From positions 1 through 6,327 of the forward strand of contig JASFOJ010000226.1 in the NCBI GenBank assembly GCA_050116575.1: a stretch of 6,327 bases of DNA, in the 5' to 3' direction. The DNA comes from JAKEGK01 sp050116575. Lineage in GTDB: Bacteria; Pseudomonadota; Gammaproteobacteria; SZUA-152. The position numbers were made by a program, and so were the translations under genes. This document shows positions 1 to 4,942 of this stretch, in pieces. The first letter of the stretch is position 1, and the number at the start of each line of letters is the position of its first letter. The notes beneath the pieces are model-generated. The model was not told the origin of the DNA and searched no databases. It worked only from the letters and a program-made list of their open reading frames with translations.

Positions 1-395
1 AAATCGTTAACGCTCTCAGTGCGCATGGTATTACACCGACGCAGCAACGAATCCTGATTGCGCAAGTCATGTTGTCCAAAATGCAACATCTGTCAGCGGA
101 CCAGATTCTGCAACGAGTTAACGGCCAATCTCACGCGGTTTCCAAGGCGACAGTTTATAACACGCTAAACCTGTTTATTGACAAAGGCCTTATCAAGGAG
201 GTCATTGTCGACGCCAGCAAAGTTTTCTACGACTCCAATACCAGACCGCATCATCACTTCTATGACATCGACTCCGGCACGCTGCATGATATCGAGAGCA
301 GCGAACTGGCCATCGAAGGACTGCCGGAACCGCCGGCTACCCTTAAAATTCAGGACATTGATATCATTGTGCGGGTATCATCGCGCGGCAATTAA
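1..395 (+). CDS. Fur-superfamily transcriptional repressor, 5' truncated by window (PerR/Irr-like, no cysteines)
   Basis: The frame is open from base 3, giving 130 visible residues before the TAA at 393-395. Family length (about 135-150) suggests that only some 5-15 N-terminal residues are missing, so the ATG at 69 is internal. Visible hallmarks are the winged-helix start (GITPTQQR, residues 9-16), the recognition helix (SKATVYNTLNLFIDKGLI, about 50-67) and the metal-sensing segment with PHHHFYD near 83-89. Fur-family proteins are dimeric, metal-dependent DNA-binding repressors. The segment that normally carries HxxCxxCG here reads HFYDIDSGTLHDIE, and the visible protein has no cysteine at all. 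It therefore lacks the structural CxxC zinc site, as in the Irr branch and some short PerR-like proteins. The target (iron, haem or peroxide response) cannot be assigned from sequence alone. The next gene on this strand is a tRNA, so this is the end of its transcription unit. Confidence 0.9.
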   Translation, partial: IVNALSAHGITPTQQRILIAQVMLSKMQHLSADQILQRVNGQSHAVSKATVYNTLNLFIDKGLIKEVIVDASKVFYDSNTRPHHHFYDIDSGTLHDIESSELAIEGLPEPPATLKIQDIDIIVRVSSRGN

Positions 396-539
396 AGGAT
401 GTCGCTATCGCGTTGTTCGACAGTTGCTAATCTCCATCCCTGTGTTCCGGTGTAACACCGATGCATCCACCTGCACTATTCTTTGGTGTCGAGGACCCCT
501 TACAACGGTAACCGACTGTAACTCGACGCCGGTTTCAAT

Positions 540-545
540 TATACT
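540..545 (+). promoter_or_regulatory. Probable -10 box of the tRNA-Thr promoter
   Basis: TATACT matches the sigma-70 -10 consensus at five of six positions and lies about 40 bases before the mature tRNA. It is followed by a GC-rich stretch (CCCGTCGCC), the kind of discriminator typical of stable-RNA promoters under stringent control. No good -35 hexamer sits 16-18 bases upstream, so the assignment rests on the -10 and the position. Confidence 0.45.
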
Positions 546-585
546 CCCGTCGCCGGGCATCCCGGTTTCGCCAAGGGTGGCCATA

Positions 586-661
<76 letters not shown>

Positions 662-683
662 CGCGCGCCCTGTCAGGAATTGC

Positions 684-715
684 CGCCGGGTCAACAGCGC
701 CTGGCGATACCTTTT
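684..715 (+). terminator. Weak Rho-independent terminator after the tRNA
   Basis: CGCCGGG (684-690) pairs with CCTGGCG (700-706), seven pairs including one G-U, around a nine-base loop. ATACC and then a short T4 run (712-715) follow. The position, 23 bases after the tRNA CCA, fits termination or a 3' processing stop of the tRNA transcript. The T run is short and offset, so the call is moderate. Confidence 0.45.
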
Positions 716-719
716 GTCA

Positions 720-893
720 GATAACCCTCTAATCGATAGCAACCCCTACTTACGAATACTTATATTCAATAAATATAACTACTTAAGGGTTACATATTGA
801 TTAATTATTAGCCGTTCCCACTAATATCTGTATCAGCGATATATTTATAGATATAAATTACTTCCAATGACTAAAACCCTTTAGTATCGTCGA
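720..893. other. AT-rich spacer with small palindromes, no gene
   Basis: This stretch is much richer in A and T than its surroundings and has no credible ORF. It contains TTATATT/AATATAA (760-766/772-778) and the dyad TTTATA-GA-TATAAA (844-857). Such sequence fits a promoter and regulator-binding region for the hairpin unit that follows. TTGATT (797-802) and TAATAT (822-827) resemble promoter hexamers but are 19 bases apart. TAGTAT (882-887) could serve as a -10 but has a poor -35. Confidence 0.35.
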
Positions 894-968
894 GCTCAGA
901 CAAACATAACCCATGCCCCCAAATATGTTTGTCTGGCCGCGACGCCGCCCTGTTGCGGCCTTTTTTTT
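894..968 (+). ncRNA. Candidate small RNA: two adjacent hairpins ending in a T8 terminator
   Basis: A perfect 12-bp inverted repeat (897-908 with 924-935) encloses a 15-base loop containing CCCATGCCCCC. It abuts a second stem, GGCCGC/GCGGCC (935-940/955-960), followed directly by T8. No coding gene lies on this strand between the tRNA terminator and this point, so the terminator has no obvious client other than a short RNA of roughly 75 bases. A C-rich loop exposed in a hairpin is a known way for bacterial small RNAs to pair with G-rich ribosome binding sites. The 5' end is a guess from a possible -10 at 882-887. The alternative is that the structure simply terminates read-through from the tRNA or fur transcript. 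Confidence 0.4.
935..968 (+). terminator. Rho-independent terminator
   Basis: The six-base GC-only stem GGCCGC (935-940) and GCGGCC (955-960) encloses a 14-base loop and runs straight into eight T residues (961-968). This is a textbook arrangement. G935 is also the last base of the preceding 12-bp stem, so the two hairpins can stack end to end. It insulates the next promoter, whose -35 begins 18 bases downstream. Confidence 0.85.
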
Positions 969-986
969 GCCTGCCGATTTGAGCCG

Positions 987-1014
987 TTAACATTTGTTTT
1001 CACTGTGGTATAGT
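987..1014 (+). promoter_or_regulatory. Sigma-70 promoter with extended -10
   Basis: The -35 is TTAACA (987-992, five of six matches) and the -10 is TATAGT (1009-1014, five of six), with a 16-base spacer. TGG directly precedes the -10, giving the extended TGn element. Transcription should start near 1021, leaving a leader of about 37 bases before the ATG at 1058. This is the best promoter in the window and probably makes the downstream Sel1 gene an independent, well-expressed unit. Confidence 0.75.
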
Positions 1015-1057
1015 TTGCCAATAGTCGGATCTTAAACGGATTTTAACGGTGTTAACA

Positions 1058-1555
1058 ATGCAAAAAAACGCACTTACTGCCCTTACTTTACTACTGCTGT
1101 CATTCCCAATTTACCCCGTAAGTGCCGGAGTCGATAAAGGCTTAGAAGCCGCTGAAAAGGATGATTACCGGACTGCTTTCCAAAAATGGCGTGCTCGCGC
1201 CCAAAAAGGTGACGTCAAAACCCAGGCTACTGTCGCCGTGCTCTATCATACCGGCCAGGGTGTTTCCAAAGACTATAAAAAGGCATTTTACTGGTACAAA
1301 AAAGCCGCCGAGCAGGGTAATGCCGCATCCCAGGCCAATCTCGGCGTCATGTACGCCAAAGGCACCGGCACCAAGCGCAACATGGTGGAAAGCTACGCAT
1401 GGTACCGGTTGGCCGCCGAGGCTAATAAAGACAAAAAAGTCGGTAACGAATTGTGGGGTCTTGATGCGGTCGCTTCCCAGCTATCCAAACAGGAAATGGC
1501 AAAGGCGAAGAAGCTTGCCCAGCAGTATCTAAAAAAATACCGCGCTAAAAAATGA
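1058..1555 (+). CDS. Secreted Sel1-repeat (TPR-like) protein
   Basis: A protein of 165 residues. A signal peptide covers residues 1-23: QK, then a leucine-rich core, then VSA with cleavage before G24, so it should be periplasmic. Residues 24-54 look like half of a degenerate repeat. Residues 55-90 and 91-125 are Sel1 repeats with the signatures VLYHTGQGVSKDYKKAFYWY and LGVMYAKGTG. The rest (about 126-165) is a lysine-rich helical tail. Sel1 repeats are alpha-alpha hairpin solenoids that act as protein-interaction scaffolds; nothing shows an enzymatic role or partner. The ATG at 1058 is chosen because it opens the signal peptide neatly, although a GTG in frame at 1049 would add three residues. 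The ribosome binding site is weak for both. It shares its layout with the protein at 3305-3907. Confidence 0.88.
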   Translation: MQKNALTALTLLLLSFPIYPVSAGVDKGLEAAEKDDYRTAFQKWRARAQKGDVKTQATVAVLYHTGQGVSKDYKKAFYWYKKAAEQGNAASQANLGVMYAKGTGTKRNMVESYAWYRLAAEANKDKKVGNELWGLDAVASQLSKQEMAKAKKLAQQYLKKYRAKK

Positions 1556-1558
1556 TTC

Positions 1559-1576
1559 GGCAGGTGTAAGCCTGCC
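1559..1576 (+). other. Short hairpin just after the Sel1 gene
   Basis: GGCAGG (1559-1564) and CCTGCC (1571-1576) form a perfect six-base stem with a six-base loop, starting four bases after the stop codon. No T run follows, so it is not a canonical intrinsic terminator. It could protect the 3' end or assist factor-dependent termination. Confidence 0.35.
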
Positions 1577-1645
1577 CCTGCCCACCGGGAGCAGCAGTCG
1601 GTCCCAAGGTGCAAACAATGACGTTGTAGCGGATATCACTATAAA

Positions 1646-1685
1646 GAACACCGGCTGTCGCACATCAGGGTGCGGCCGGACGTTC
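1646..1685. other. Interrupted inverted repeat in the spacer before the DUF3301 gene
   Basis: Three stem blocks nest: GAAC/GTTC (1646-1649/1682-1685), CCGGC/GCCGG (1651-1655/1675-1679) and CGCAC/GTGCG (1659-1663/1670-1674), closed by a six-base loop. Small internal loops separate the blocks. That makes 14 pairs in 40 bases with no T run on either strand. It may be a structured 3' end of the Sel1 transcript or a dispersed repeat. Only the pairing is directly seen. Confidence 0.45.
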
Positions 1686-1741
1686 TAGCACTACCTTACT
1701 TTTATCCATAACCGCTAATACAGACGCCCATAGATAAATTC

Positions 1742-2050
1742 ATGCAAGGTATCATCGTTATTGTAATTGTTGTCGTCGCGGCGTGGTATTGGTGGAACAC
1801 CATGCAAAGCAAGGAAGCCGCCCGCCTGGCCGGCAAACGCATATGCGCTCAAAATAACGTGCAATTCCTTGACGATACTGTGGAGAAGAAAAAAATCTGG
1901 CTGCGCCGCGGACCCCACGGACGACTTGAGCTATGCCGTATATTCTTTTTTGAATTCGCCACTGACGGCGAACATCGTTATCAGGGCCGTATCGTGGTAT
2001 TAGGCAAAACCGTTTCCGACGTTAGCATGGATGCCTATCGCATGCCATAA
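1742..2050 (+). CDS. DUF3301 family membrane-anchored protein
   Basis: A protein of 102 residues. Residues 3-18 form one very hydrophobic segment (IIVIVIVVVAAWYWW) at the N terminus, most likely an uncleaved anchor. A short basic stretch follows, then AGKRICAQNNVQFLDDTV (30-47), the pattern I associate with DUF3301 proteins of gammaproteobacteria. The C-terminal half has a basic IWLRR segment (52-56) and FFFEFATDGEHRYQGRIVVLG (68-88), typical of the family's beta-rich part. The family has no known biochemical role. With the anchor at the N terminus and charged residues after it, the soluble domain is probably cytoplasmic, but topology is uncertain. No clear Shine-Dalgarno precedes the ATG at 1742. 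The family call comes from recall of the conserved pattern, not from a search. Confidence 0.82.
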   Translation: MQGIIVIVIVVVAAWYWWNTMQSKEAARLAGKRICAQNNVQFLDDTVEKKKIWLRRGPHGRLELCRIFFFEFATDGEHRYQGRIVVLGKTVSDVSMDAYRMP

Positions 2051-2101
2051 TGCCGGCACACTGATTGCTTTATCCAACAGACTTTCAACCGATGCCTCTG
2101 T

Positions 2102-2344
2102 ATGGACAATAAGATCGAACACATTACAGAACTGGAAACCACCGGCCAATCGGTCACAGAACGCTGTAACAAAGACGCGGATATTCCACTTACCGATATT
2201 GAATTGCGCTTCGATCCCGGCCCCAAGAAACGGGCAACCTGCCCGCTGTTTACCATCAAACGAATAAGCACCATTTCTCCACGCGCAATGTTGTTACAAA
2301 GGTTCGGAACCATTCGGTACAGGCGGGAGCAGCAGGACCTGTGA
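2102..2344 (+). CDS. Small hypothetical protein, doubtful
   Basis: An 80-residue ORF starting 52 bases after the DUF3301 stop, on the same strand. It has no recognisable domain, signal peptide or membrane segment. The N-terminal half is acidic (IEHITELETTG, 5-15). The C-terminal half is basic and reads somewhat like the end of a domain (KRISTISPRAMLLQRFG, 53-69). Codon use, with many C-ending third positions, resembles the neighbours. No ribosome binding site is visible before the ATG, and overlapping ORFs of similar length exist in other frames. It could be a real orphan, the remains of a longer gene, or chance. It converges on the minus-strand barrel gene, whose stop is 23 bases away. Confidence 0.35.
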   Translation: MDNKIEHITELETTGQSVTERCNKDADIPLTDIELRFDPGPKKRATCPLFTIKRISTISPRAMLLQRFGTIRYRREQQDL

Positions 2345-2367
2345 CCTAATCCGCCATTCGCCGCGAA

Positions 2368-2946
2368 TTAAAATAAATGCATAAAGCCAAATGAAATAAT
2401 ATATGTGTCAAGGTTCTGCGCAGGCGTCTCATATTCAAAACGTACCGCCGAATCCTCATCCATATCAAATCGGGTACCAAGCCCGTAAAATGTCTCGGAA
2501 CCCTGATCTTTAACTGTGGTACTTGGCAAACCGGGAACTTCGTCTTCGACTTTTTCGTCGTACCTGGCGCGGCCGATTTTGGCAAATAGATCCACGGTAC
2601 GTGTTAATGGCAGGTTGCCGATTAGATACAAGATAAGCTCTTTTCGAGAAAAGTTTCGTTCACGGTCTACAACAATATTATTGCCATTGCCGTCGGGGAT
2701 GGTCAGTTTTTCCACTTCCTTCAGGTCTGCGTAATTTCTATATTGTATTTCAAAGCCAACAAAGTCAGAGAACAGATACCCGCTTGCGGCCTTGATGGAC
2801 ATCCCCTGGTCGACAAATCCCTCGACATCGACATTCGCCCGCTCAATAGACATACCAAAAAATGTGTCGCGTTCGCCGGCGGCGAAAACCGATACAGAGG
2901 AAAATACCCAAACGGCGGCACTCAATATTACGTACATTGCTTTCAT
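2368..2946 (-). CDS. Small outer-membrane beta-barrel protein (OmpA-like barrel fold)
   Basis: A protein of 192 residues. The start at 2946 is chosen because GGAG lies five bases before it on the minus strand and because it opens a clean signal peptide (MKAMYVILSAAVWVFSSVSVFA, residues 1-22). The longer in-frame version beginning at 3024 would bury the signal peptide. The mature part shows alternating amphipathic strands: FFGMSIERANVDV, GYLFSDFVGFEIQYRNY (57-73), ELILYLIGNLPL (103-114), VDLFAKIGRARYD (118-130) and FYGLGTRFDMDEDSAVRFEYE (153-173). It ends in YIISFGFMHLF with a terminal phenylalanine, as expected for recognition by the BAM complex. About eight strands fit the size of OmpA/OmpX/OmpW-type barrels. 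The charged loops near 75-100 and 131-150 would face outward. Pore, adhesin or structural role cannot be decided. It is transcribed away from the Sel1 gene at 3305. Confidence 0.82.
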   Translation of the reverse strand: MKAMYVILSAAVWVFSSVSVFAAGERDTFFGMSIERANVDVEGFVDQGMSIKAASGYLFSDFVGFEIQYRNYADLKEVEKLTIPDGNGNNIVVDRERNFSRKELILYLIGNLPLTRTVDLFAKIGRARYDEKVEDEVPGLPSTTVKDQGSETFYGLGTRFDMDEDSAVRFEYETPAQNLDTYIISFGFMHLF

Positions 2947-3080
2947 TGTTGCTCCAACCGACCGCAGTGCAGCCGCGATGCAATTTCCAAACACCTGATA
3001 ACAGGAGCGTTTATAGTAGCACACCTGCTCTCGATGGAATATTTTGTTGACCGTTACACCATCGGCCTGCCGCTATAGCC

Positions 3081-3131
3081 GTGGCAGCAACCCAGTCACC
3101 CGCAACTCCTTGTCGCCGCCACAAATTTTTT
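3081..3131 (+). other. Long-looped hairpin followed by T6
   Basis: GTGGCAGC (3081-3088) pairs with GCCGCCAC (3115-3122), with one internal A-C mismatch. AAA and then six T residues (3126-3131) follow. The 26-base loop and the gap before the T run make it a poor intrinsic terminator. It is noted because a second, better candidate lies 70 bases further on. Confidence 0.25.
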
Positions 3132-3202
3132 CGCCGACTCACCCAACCCGGCTCAAAGATTGCATCGCACTTGTGAACGTCGAAGCAGATTAACCCGACG
3201 CC

Positions 3203-3233
3203 CAGTGGCAATTGCATATATGTCACTGTTTTT
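3203..3233 (+). terminator. Terminator-like hairpin with no upstream gene
   Basis: CAGTGGCA (3203-3210) pairs with TGTCACTG (3221-3228), eight pairs with one G-U, around a ten-base loop. T5 (3229-3233) follows immediately. On the plus strand no gene precedes it, because the nearest upstream coding region runs the other way. It could end a short unannotated RNA or act as an attenuator in a long leader of the Sel1 gene 72 bases downstream. Confidence 0.5.
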
Positions 3234-3266
3234 AATGGCTAATAACACTGCCCATCTTTGTTCGTC

Positions 3267-3281
3267 GAACCGCGTCGGTTC
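3267..3281 (+). promoter_or_regulatory. Leader hairpin just upstream of the Sel1 ribosome binding site
   Basis: GAACCG (3267-3272) and CGGTTC (3276-3281) form a perfect six-base stem with a three-base loop. TTGTT/AACAA (3258-3262/3282-3286) can extend it past a bulge. GTTCG-T-CGAAC (3260-3270) is a competing pairing. The stem ends 11 bases before the GAGGA ribosome binding site, so it may protect the 5' end or modulate translation. Confidence 0.4.
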
Positions 3282-3304
3282 AACAATTTAGCGAGGACTG
3301 CATC

Positions 3305-3907
3305 ATGCGACTCATCGTGCTGATTTTTGCGTGCCTGGCGCCGCTGACCACCCAGGCCAGCAAGCCGGAAGCTATTCAACATCTCAAGGACGGCCACTAC
3401 CAATTGGCACTCGAGGAATTCAAAAAATTGGCTGATCAGGGAGATCACGTTGCCATGGTCGCTATCGGCAACATGCATTATCAGGGACAAGGCACGGAAC
3501 AAAACTACCAACAGGCGTTGCAATGGTGGATGCAGGCCTATGACAAAGGCAACCTCGATGCCATTGCCAATATCGGCGTATTATACCGGGACGGCAAAGG
3601 TGTCGAGAGAAATCCCATGATAGCCTATGACATTTTTTTGTTGATCAAGGTTAAGCAATTAGGCGGGCCGGAGATACAATCCAGAATTGACAAAAATCTG
3701 ATTAGGACCGTGGCCGACATGAGCCAGCTTCAAATCGAGGAAGCACTTTGTTACTCCGAAGAATATATCTCACGTTATCTCGATCACCAAGGTCAGGGCA
3801 CTATCGTACAATACCGGGACGAAATTGAATTAAAACAAAAACTGGGTCGCTACCCCGGACTCGACATCCCAAACTATGATTGCGATATGTTCCGCCAACA
3901 AAATTAA
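3305..3907 (+). CDS. Secreted Sel1-repeat protein
   Basis: A protein of 200 residues. The start is well fixed: GAGGA (3293-3297) lies seven bases before the ATG, and residues 1-18 (MRLIVLIFACLAPLTTQA) form a signal peptide cleaved before S19. The mature part opens with a half repeat (HYQLALEEFKKLADQGDHVAM, 31-51). Two Sel1 repeats follow, with AIGNMHYQGQGTEQNYQQALQWW (53-75) and AIANIGVLYRDGKGVERN (86-103). Residues 104-160 are helical and end in a segment (MSQLQIEEALCYSEEYI) equivalent to QLSKQEMAKAKKLAQQYL of the first Sel1 protein. A 40-residue tail follows. Two cysteines (C149, C193) remain after signal removal and could form a disulphide in the periplasm. The role is probably protein-protein scaffolding in the envelope; no partner can be named. 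Divergent from the barrel gene at 2368-2946. Confidence 0.9.
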   Translation: MRLIVLIFACLAPLTTQASKPEAIQHLKDGHYQLALEEFKKLADQGDHVAMVAIGNMHYQGQGTEQNYQQALQWWMQAYDKGNLDAIANIGVLYRDGKGVERNPMIAYDIFLLIKVKQLGGPEIQSRIDKNLIRTVADMSQLQIEEALCYSEEYISRYLDHQGQGTIVQYRDEIELKQKLGRYPGLDIPNYDCDMFRQQN

Positions 3908-3943
3908 ACACTATAATACGGCGTCCTTTTATTGCGTAAATCC

Positions 3944-3972
3944 ATAACACGACAGCAACGCTTGCGTGTTAT
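3944..3972 (+). other. Hairpin downstream of the second Sel1 gene
   Basis: ATAACACG (3944-3951) and CGTGTTAT (3965-3972) are a perfect eight-base inverted repeat with a 13-base loop, 37 bases after the Sel1 stop. No T run follows. It may mark the transcript's 3' end. Confidence 0.35.
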
Positions 3973-4335
3973 TAGAATGGGTCCAGGAATATCGGAAACT
4001 GGGGATTCTTGGGCTTTTCGCTGCAACGCATAACAACACTGTTGTCAGCTACTCATTTCTCATGCTAATCTGTATTCGCTTTAGGTACAGAGTAACGGCC
4101 AGGTTTCGTAAAAAATATCTACCGCTAACAGGAACAGCCAATAAAATGGTGTGTCTAATAATAAGATAATAATACGTTGTGGCTATTGGATATTTTTCTT
4201 TACGTAGTTACAAAATCTTCACAATAATATTTTCAACGGCTGCACGTTTTTTCTGTTGAAGAATGGATGACACACAAATCCTCTTCGATATTTAGTGGTT
4301 GTCAATTGCTGCATTACACAGTAGATTTCTTTCAG
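3973..4335. other. AT-rich stretch without a credible gene
   Basis: Two plus-strand ORFs (3966-4169 and 4267-4458) cross this region, but neither has a ribosome binding site, a recognisable domain or codon use like the neighbours. Composition is clearly more AT-rich than the coding regions. The only structure seen is a weak inverted repeat, TTCAAC/GTTGAA (4232-4237/4255-4260). It could be decayed coding DNA or upstream regulatory sequence for the gene at 4629. Confidence 0.5.
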
Positions 4336-4364
4336 TTCAATTTAAGGTATTACCTTACTATAAC
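4336..4364 (+). promoter_or_regulatory. Possible promoter with a 15-bp palindrome in its spacer
   Basis: TTCAAT (4336-4341) and TATAAC (4359-4364) are 17 bases apart; the -10 matches five of six, the -35 only three of six. The spacer holds the perfect palindrome TAAGGTATTACCTTA (4343-4357), which fills almost the whole interval and would be an ideal place for a dimeric repressor or a spacer-distorting activator. Transcription from here would give the gene at 4629 a leader of about 260 bases. Confidence 0.4.
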
Positions 4365-4450
4365 CCTTGGATTTTCATGGCATTATATTTGCTGGCTGTT
4401 AACCCGGAATCAATGGACTAACAACATTGATCCAAAACTAAAGCCAAAGG

Positions 4451-4618
4451 GCTGGTAACCCGATCAAAGAGAAGGCCGCGCATTAATCGTGCGCCTTTAA
4501 ACCCGATTTTGTGTCGGGTGCCCGCGAATAAAAAACCCAACAGGGAAATAAGCGGGCCGTTACCTTTGAACGGTTACCAGCACCCGGCACTCTTTATTAA
4601 CTGGTAAATATCAAAGGA
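4451..4618 (+). promoter_or_regulatory. Structured RNA leader with competing pairings (riboswitch-like or ncRNA)
   Basis: GCTGGTAACC (4451-4460) pairs perfectly over ten bases with GGTTACCAGC (4572-4581) and encloses several hairpins: GCGCA/TGCGC (4478-4482/4490-4494, extendable with AAGG/CTTT); ACCCGA/TCGGGT (4501-4506/4514-4519); GCCCGC/GCGGGC (4520-4525/4552-4557) with an inner CCC/GGG; and CCGTT/AACGG (4557-4561/4569-4573). TTACCAG (4574-4580) can instead pair with a second CTGGTAA at 4601-4607, just before the ribosome binding site at 4615-4618. GCACCCG (4580-4586) can also pair with CGGGTGC (4515-4521). A closed multibranch domain plus a switchable arm near a ribosome binding site is the logic of a riboswitch, but it matches no class I know. 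It could also be an independent RNA. Confidence 0.45.
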
Positions 4619-4628
4619 TCTAACAGCC

Positions 4629-4916
4629 ATGTCAAGCACAACCCCTGGACCGTTCGCGTCCATTATGTCTGAACTGGAAAACCTCGGTACCAGGATAGAT
4701 GAGACTCATTCGGTGATTTTTTTTATCAAAGCTGTGCAGGATAACGCTATAACATTGCCGGCGCATTTGTTTGATACCGACTTGTTTTTGTCTATTGTGG
4801 CGGGTGCCGCCGGAAAACTGATTGAGGAGACAAAGACAAGCTACAAAAATCTTGCCGATTTACACAAACTGCATGCAAACTCCAAGTCATTCACAATTCT
4901 GAACGGTAAAGATTGA
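4629..4916 (+). CDS. Small acidic protein of unknown family
   Basis: A protein of 95 residues that I do not recognise. AGGA (4615-4618) precedes the ATG by ten bases, and codon use looks genuine. There is no signal peptide, membrane span, cysteine or tryptophan. After a serine/threonine/proline-rich start (1-9), the sequence is mostly amphipathic helix: SIMSELENLGTRIDETHSVIFFIKAVQDN (11-39), an LPAHLFDTDLFLSIVAGAAGKLIEETKTSYKNLADLHKLH stretch (43-82), then a short polar tail. Such a helical bundle would suit a small cytoplasmic regulator or adaptor, but no function can be assigned. It stands alone between a structured leader and a strong terminator, so it is a single-gene unit. Its stop codon is inside a nine-base hairpin. 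Confidence 0.72.
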   Translation: MSSTTPGPFASIMSELENLGTRIDETHSVIFFIKAVQDNAITLPAHLFDTDLFLSIVAGAAGKLIEETKTSYKNLADLHKLHANSKSFTILNGKD

Positions 4917-4942
4917 CTGGATGACCAACGCCTCCAGTCAAT
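4912..4942 (+). other. Hairpin overlapping the stop codon of the small gene
   Basis: ATTGACTGG (4912-4920) and CCAGTCAAT (4934-4942) are a perfect nine-base inverted repeat around a 13-base loop. The TGA stop (4914-4916) sits in the left arm. No proper T run follows, so it is not the main terminator, which lies at 5018-5043. It may shape the 3' end of the mRNA. Confidence 0.45.

Larger units (their letters stand above)
2947..3304. other. Divergent spacer between barrel gene and second Sel1 gene
   Basis: No credible gene on either strand; the ORFs crossing it are short and featureless. It must hold the promoters for both flanking genes. On the minus strand, TGCTACTATAAAC (near 3010-3022) offers an extended -10-like element for the barrel gene, without a good -35. 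The right half holds the hairpins described separately at 3081-3131, 3203-3233 and 3267-3281. Confidence 0.5.

Noticed and set aside
1393..1614. Minus-strand frame inside the first Sel1 gene
   Set aside because: It is a shadow of a gene with clear repeats and a signal peptide on the other strand.
2035..2313. 92-codon minus-strand frame opposite the doubtful ORF
   Set aside because: No ribosome binding site, domain or signal was seen, and it overlaps the end of the DUF3301 gene.
2947..3024. N-terminal extension of the minus-strand barrel protein
   Set aside because: The extension would place 26 cysteine-containing residues before a clear signal peptide. The internal ATG at 2946 has GGAG at the right distance.
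3305..3358. Lipobox-like IFAC in the second Sel1 signal peptide
   Set aside because: The cysteine is only at residue 10, phenylalanine is unusual at -2, and a good signal peptidase I site (TQA before S19) follows.
3966..4169. 67-codon plus-strand frame
   Set aside because: It overlaps a hairpin, has no ribosome binding site or domain, and lies in an AT-rich region.
4267..4458. 63-codon aromatic-rich plus-strand frame
   Set aside because: No ribosome binding site or family was found. It also contains the promoter-like palindrome and runs into the structured leader.
4451..4581. Retron-type ncRNA, suggested by the long-range inverted repeat enclosing hairpins
   Set aside because: The following gene is not a reverse transcriptase, and no long msd-like stem is present.
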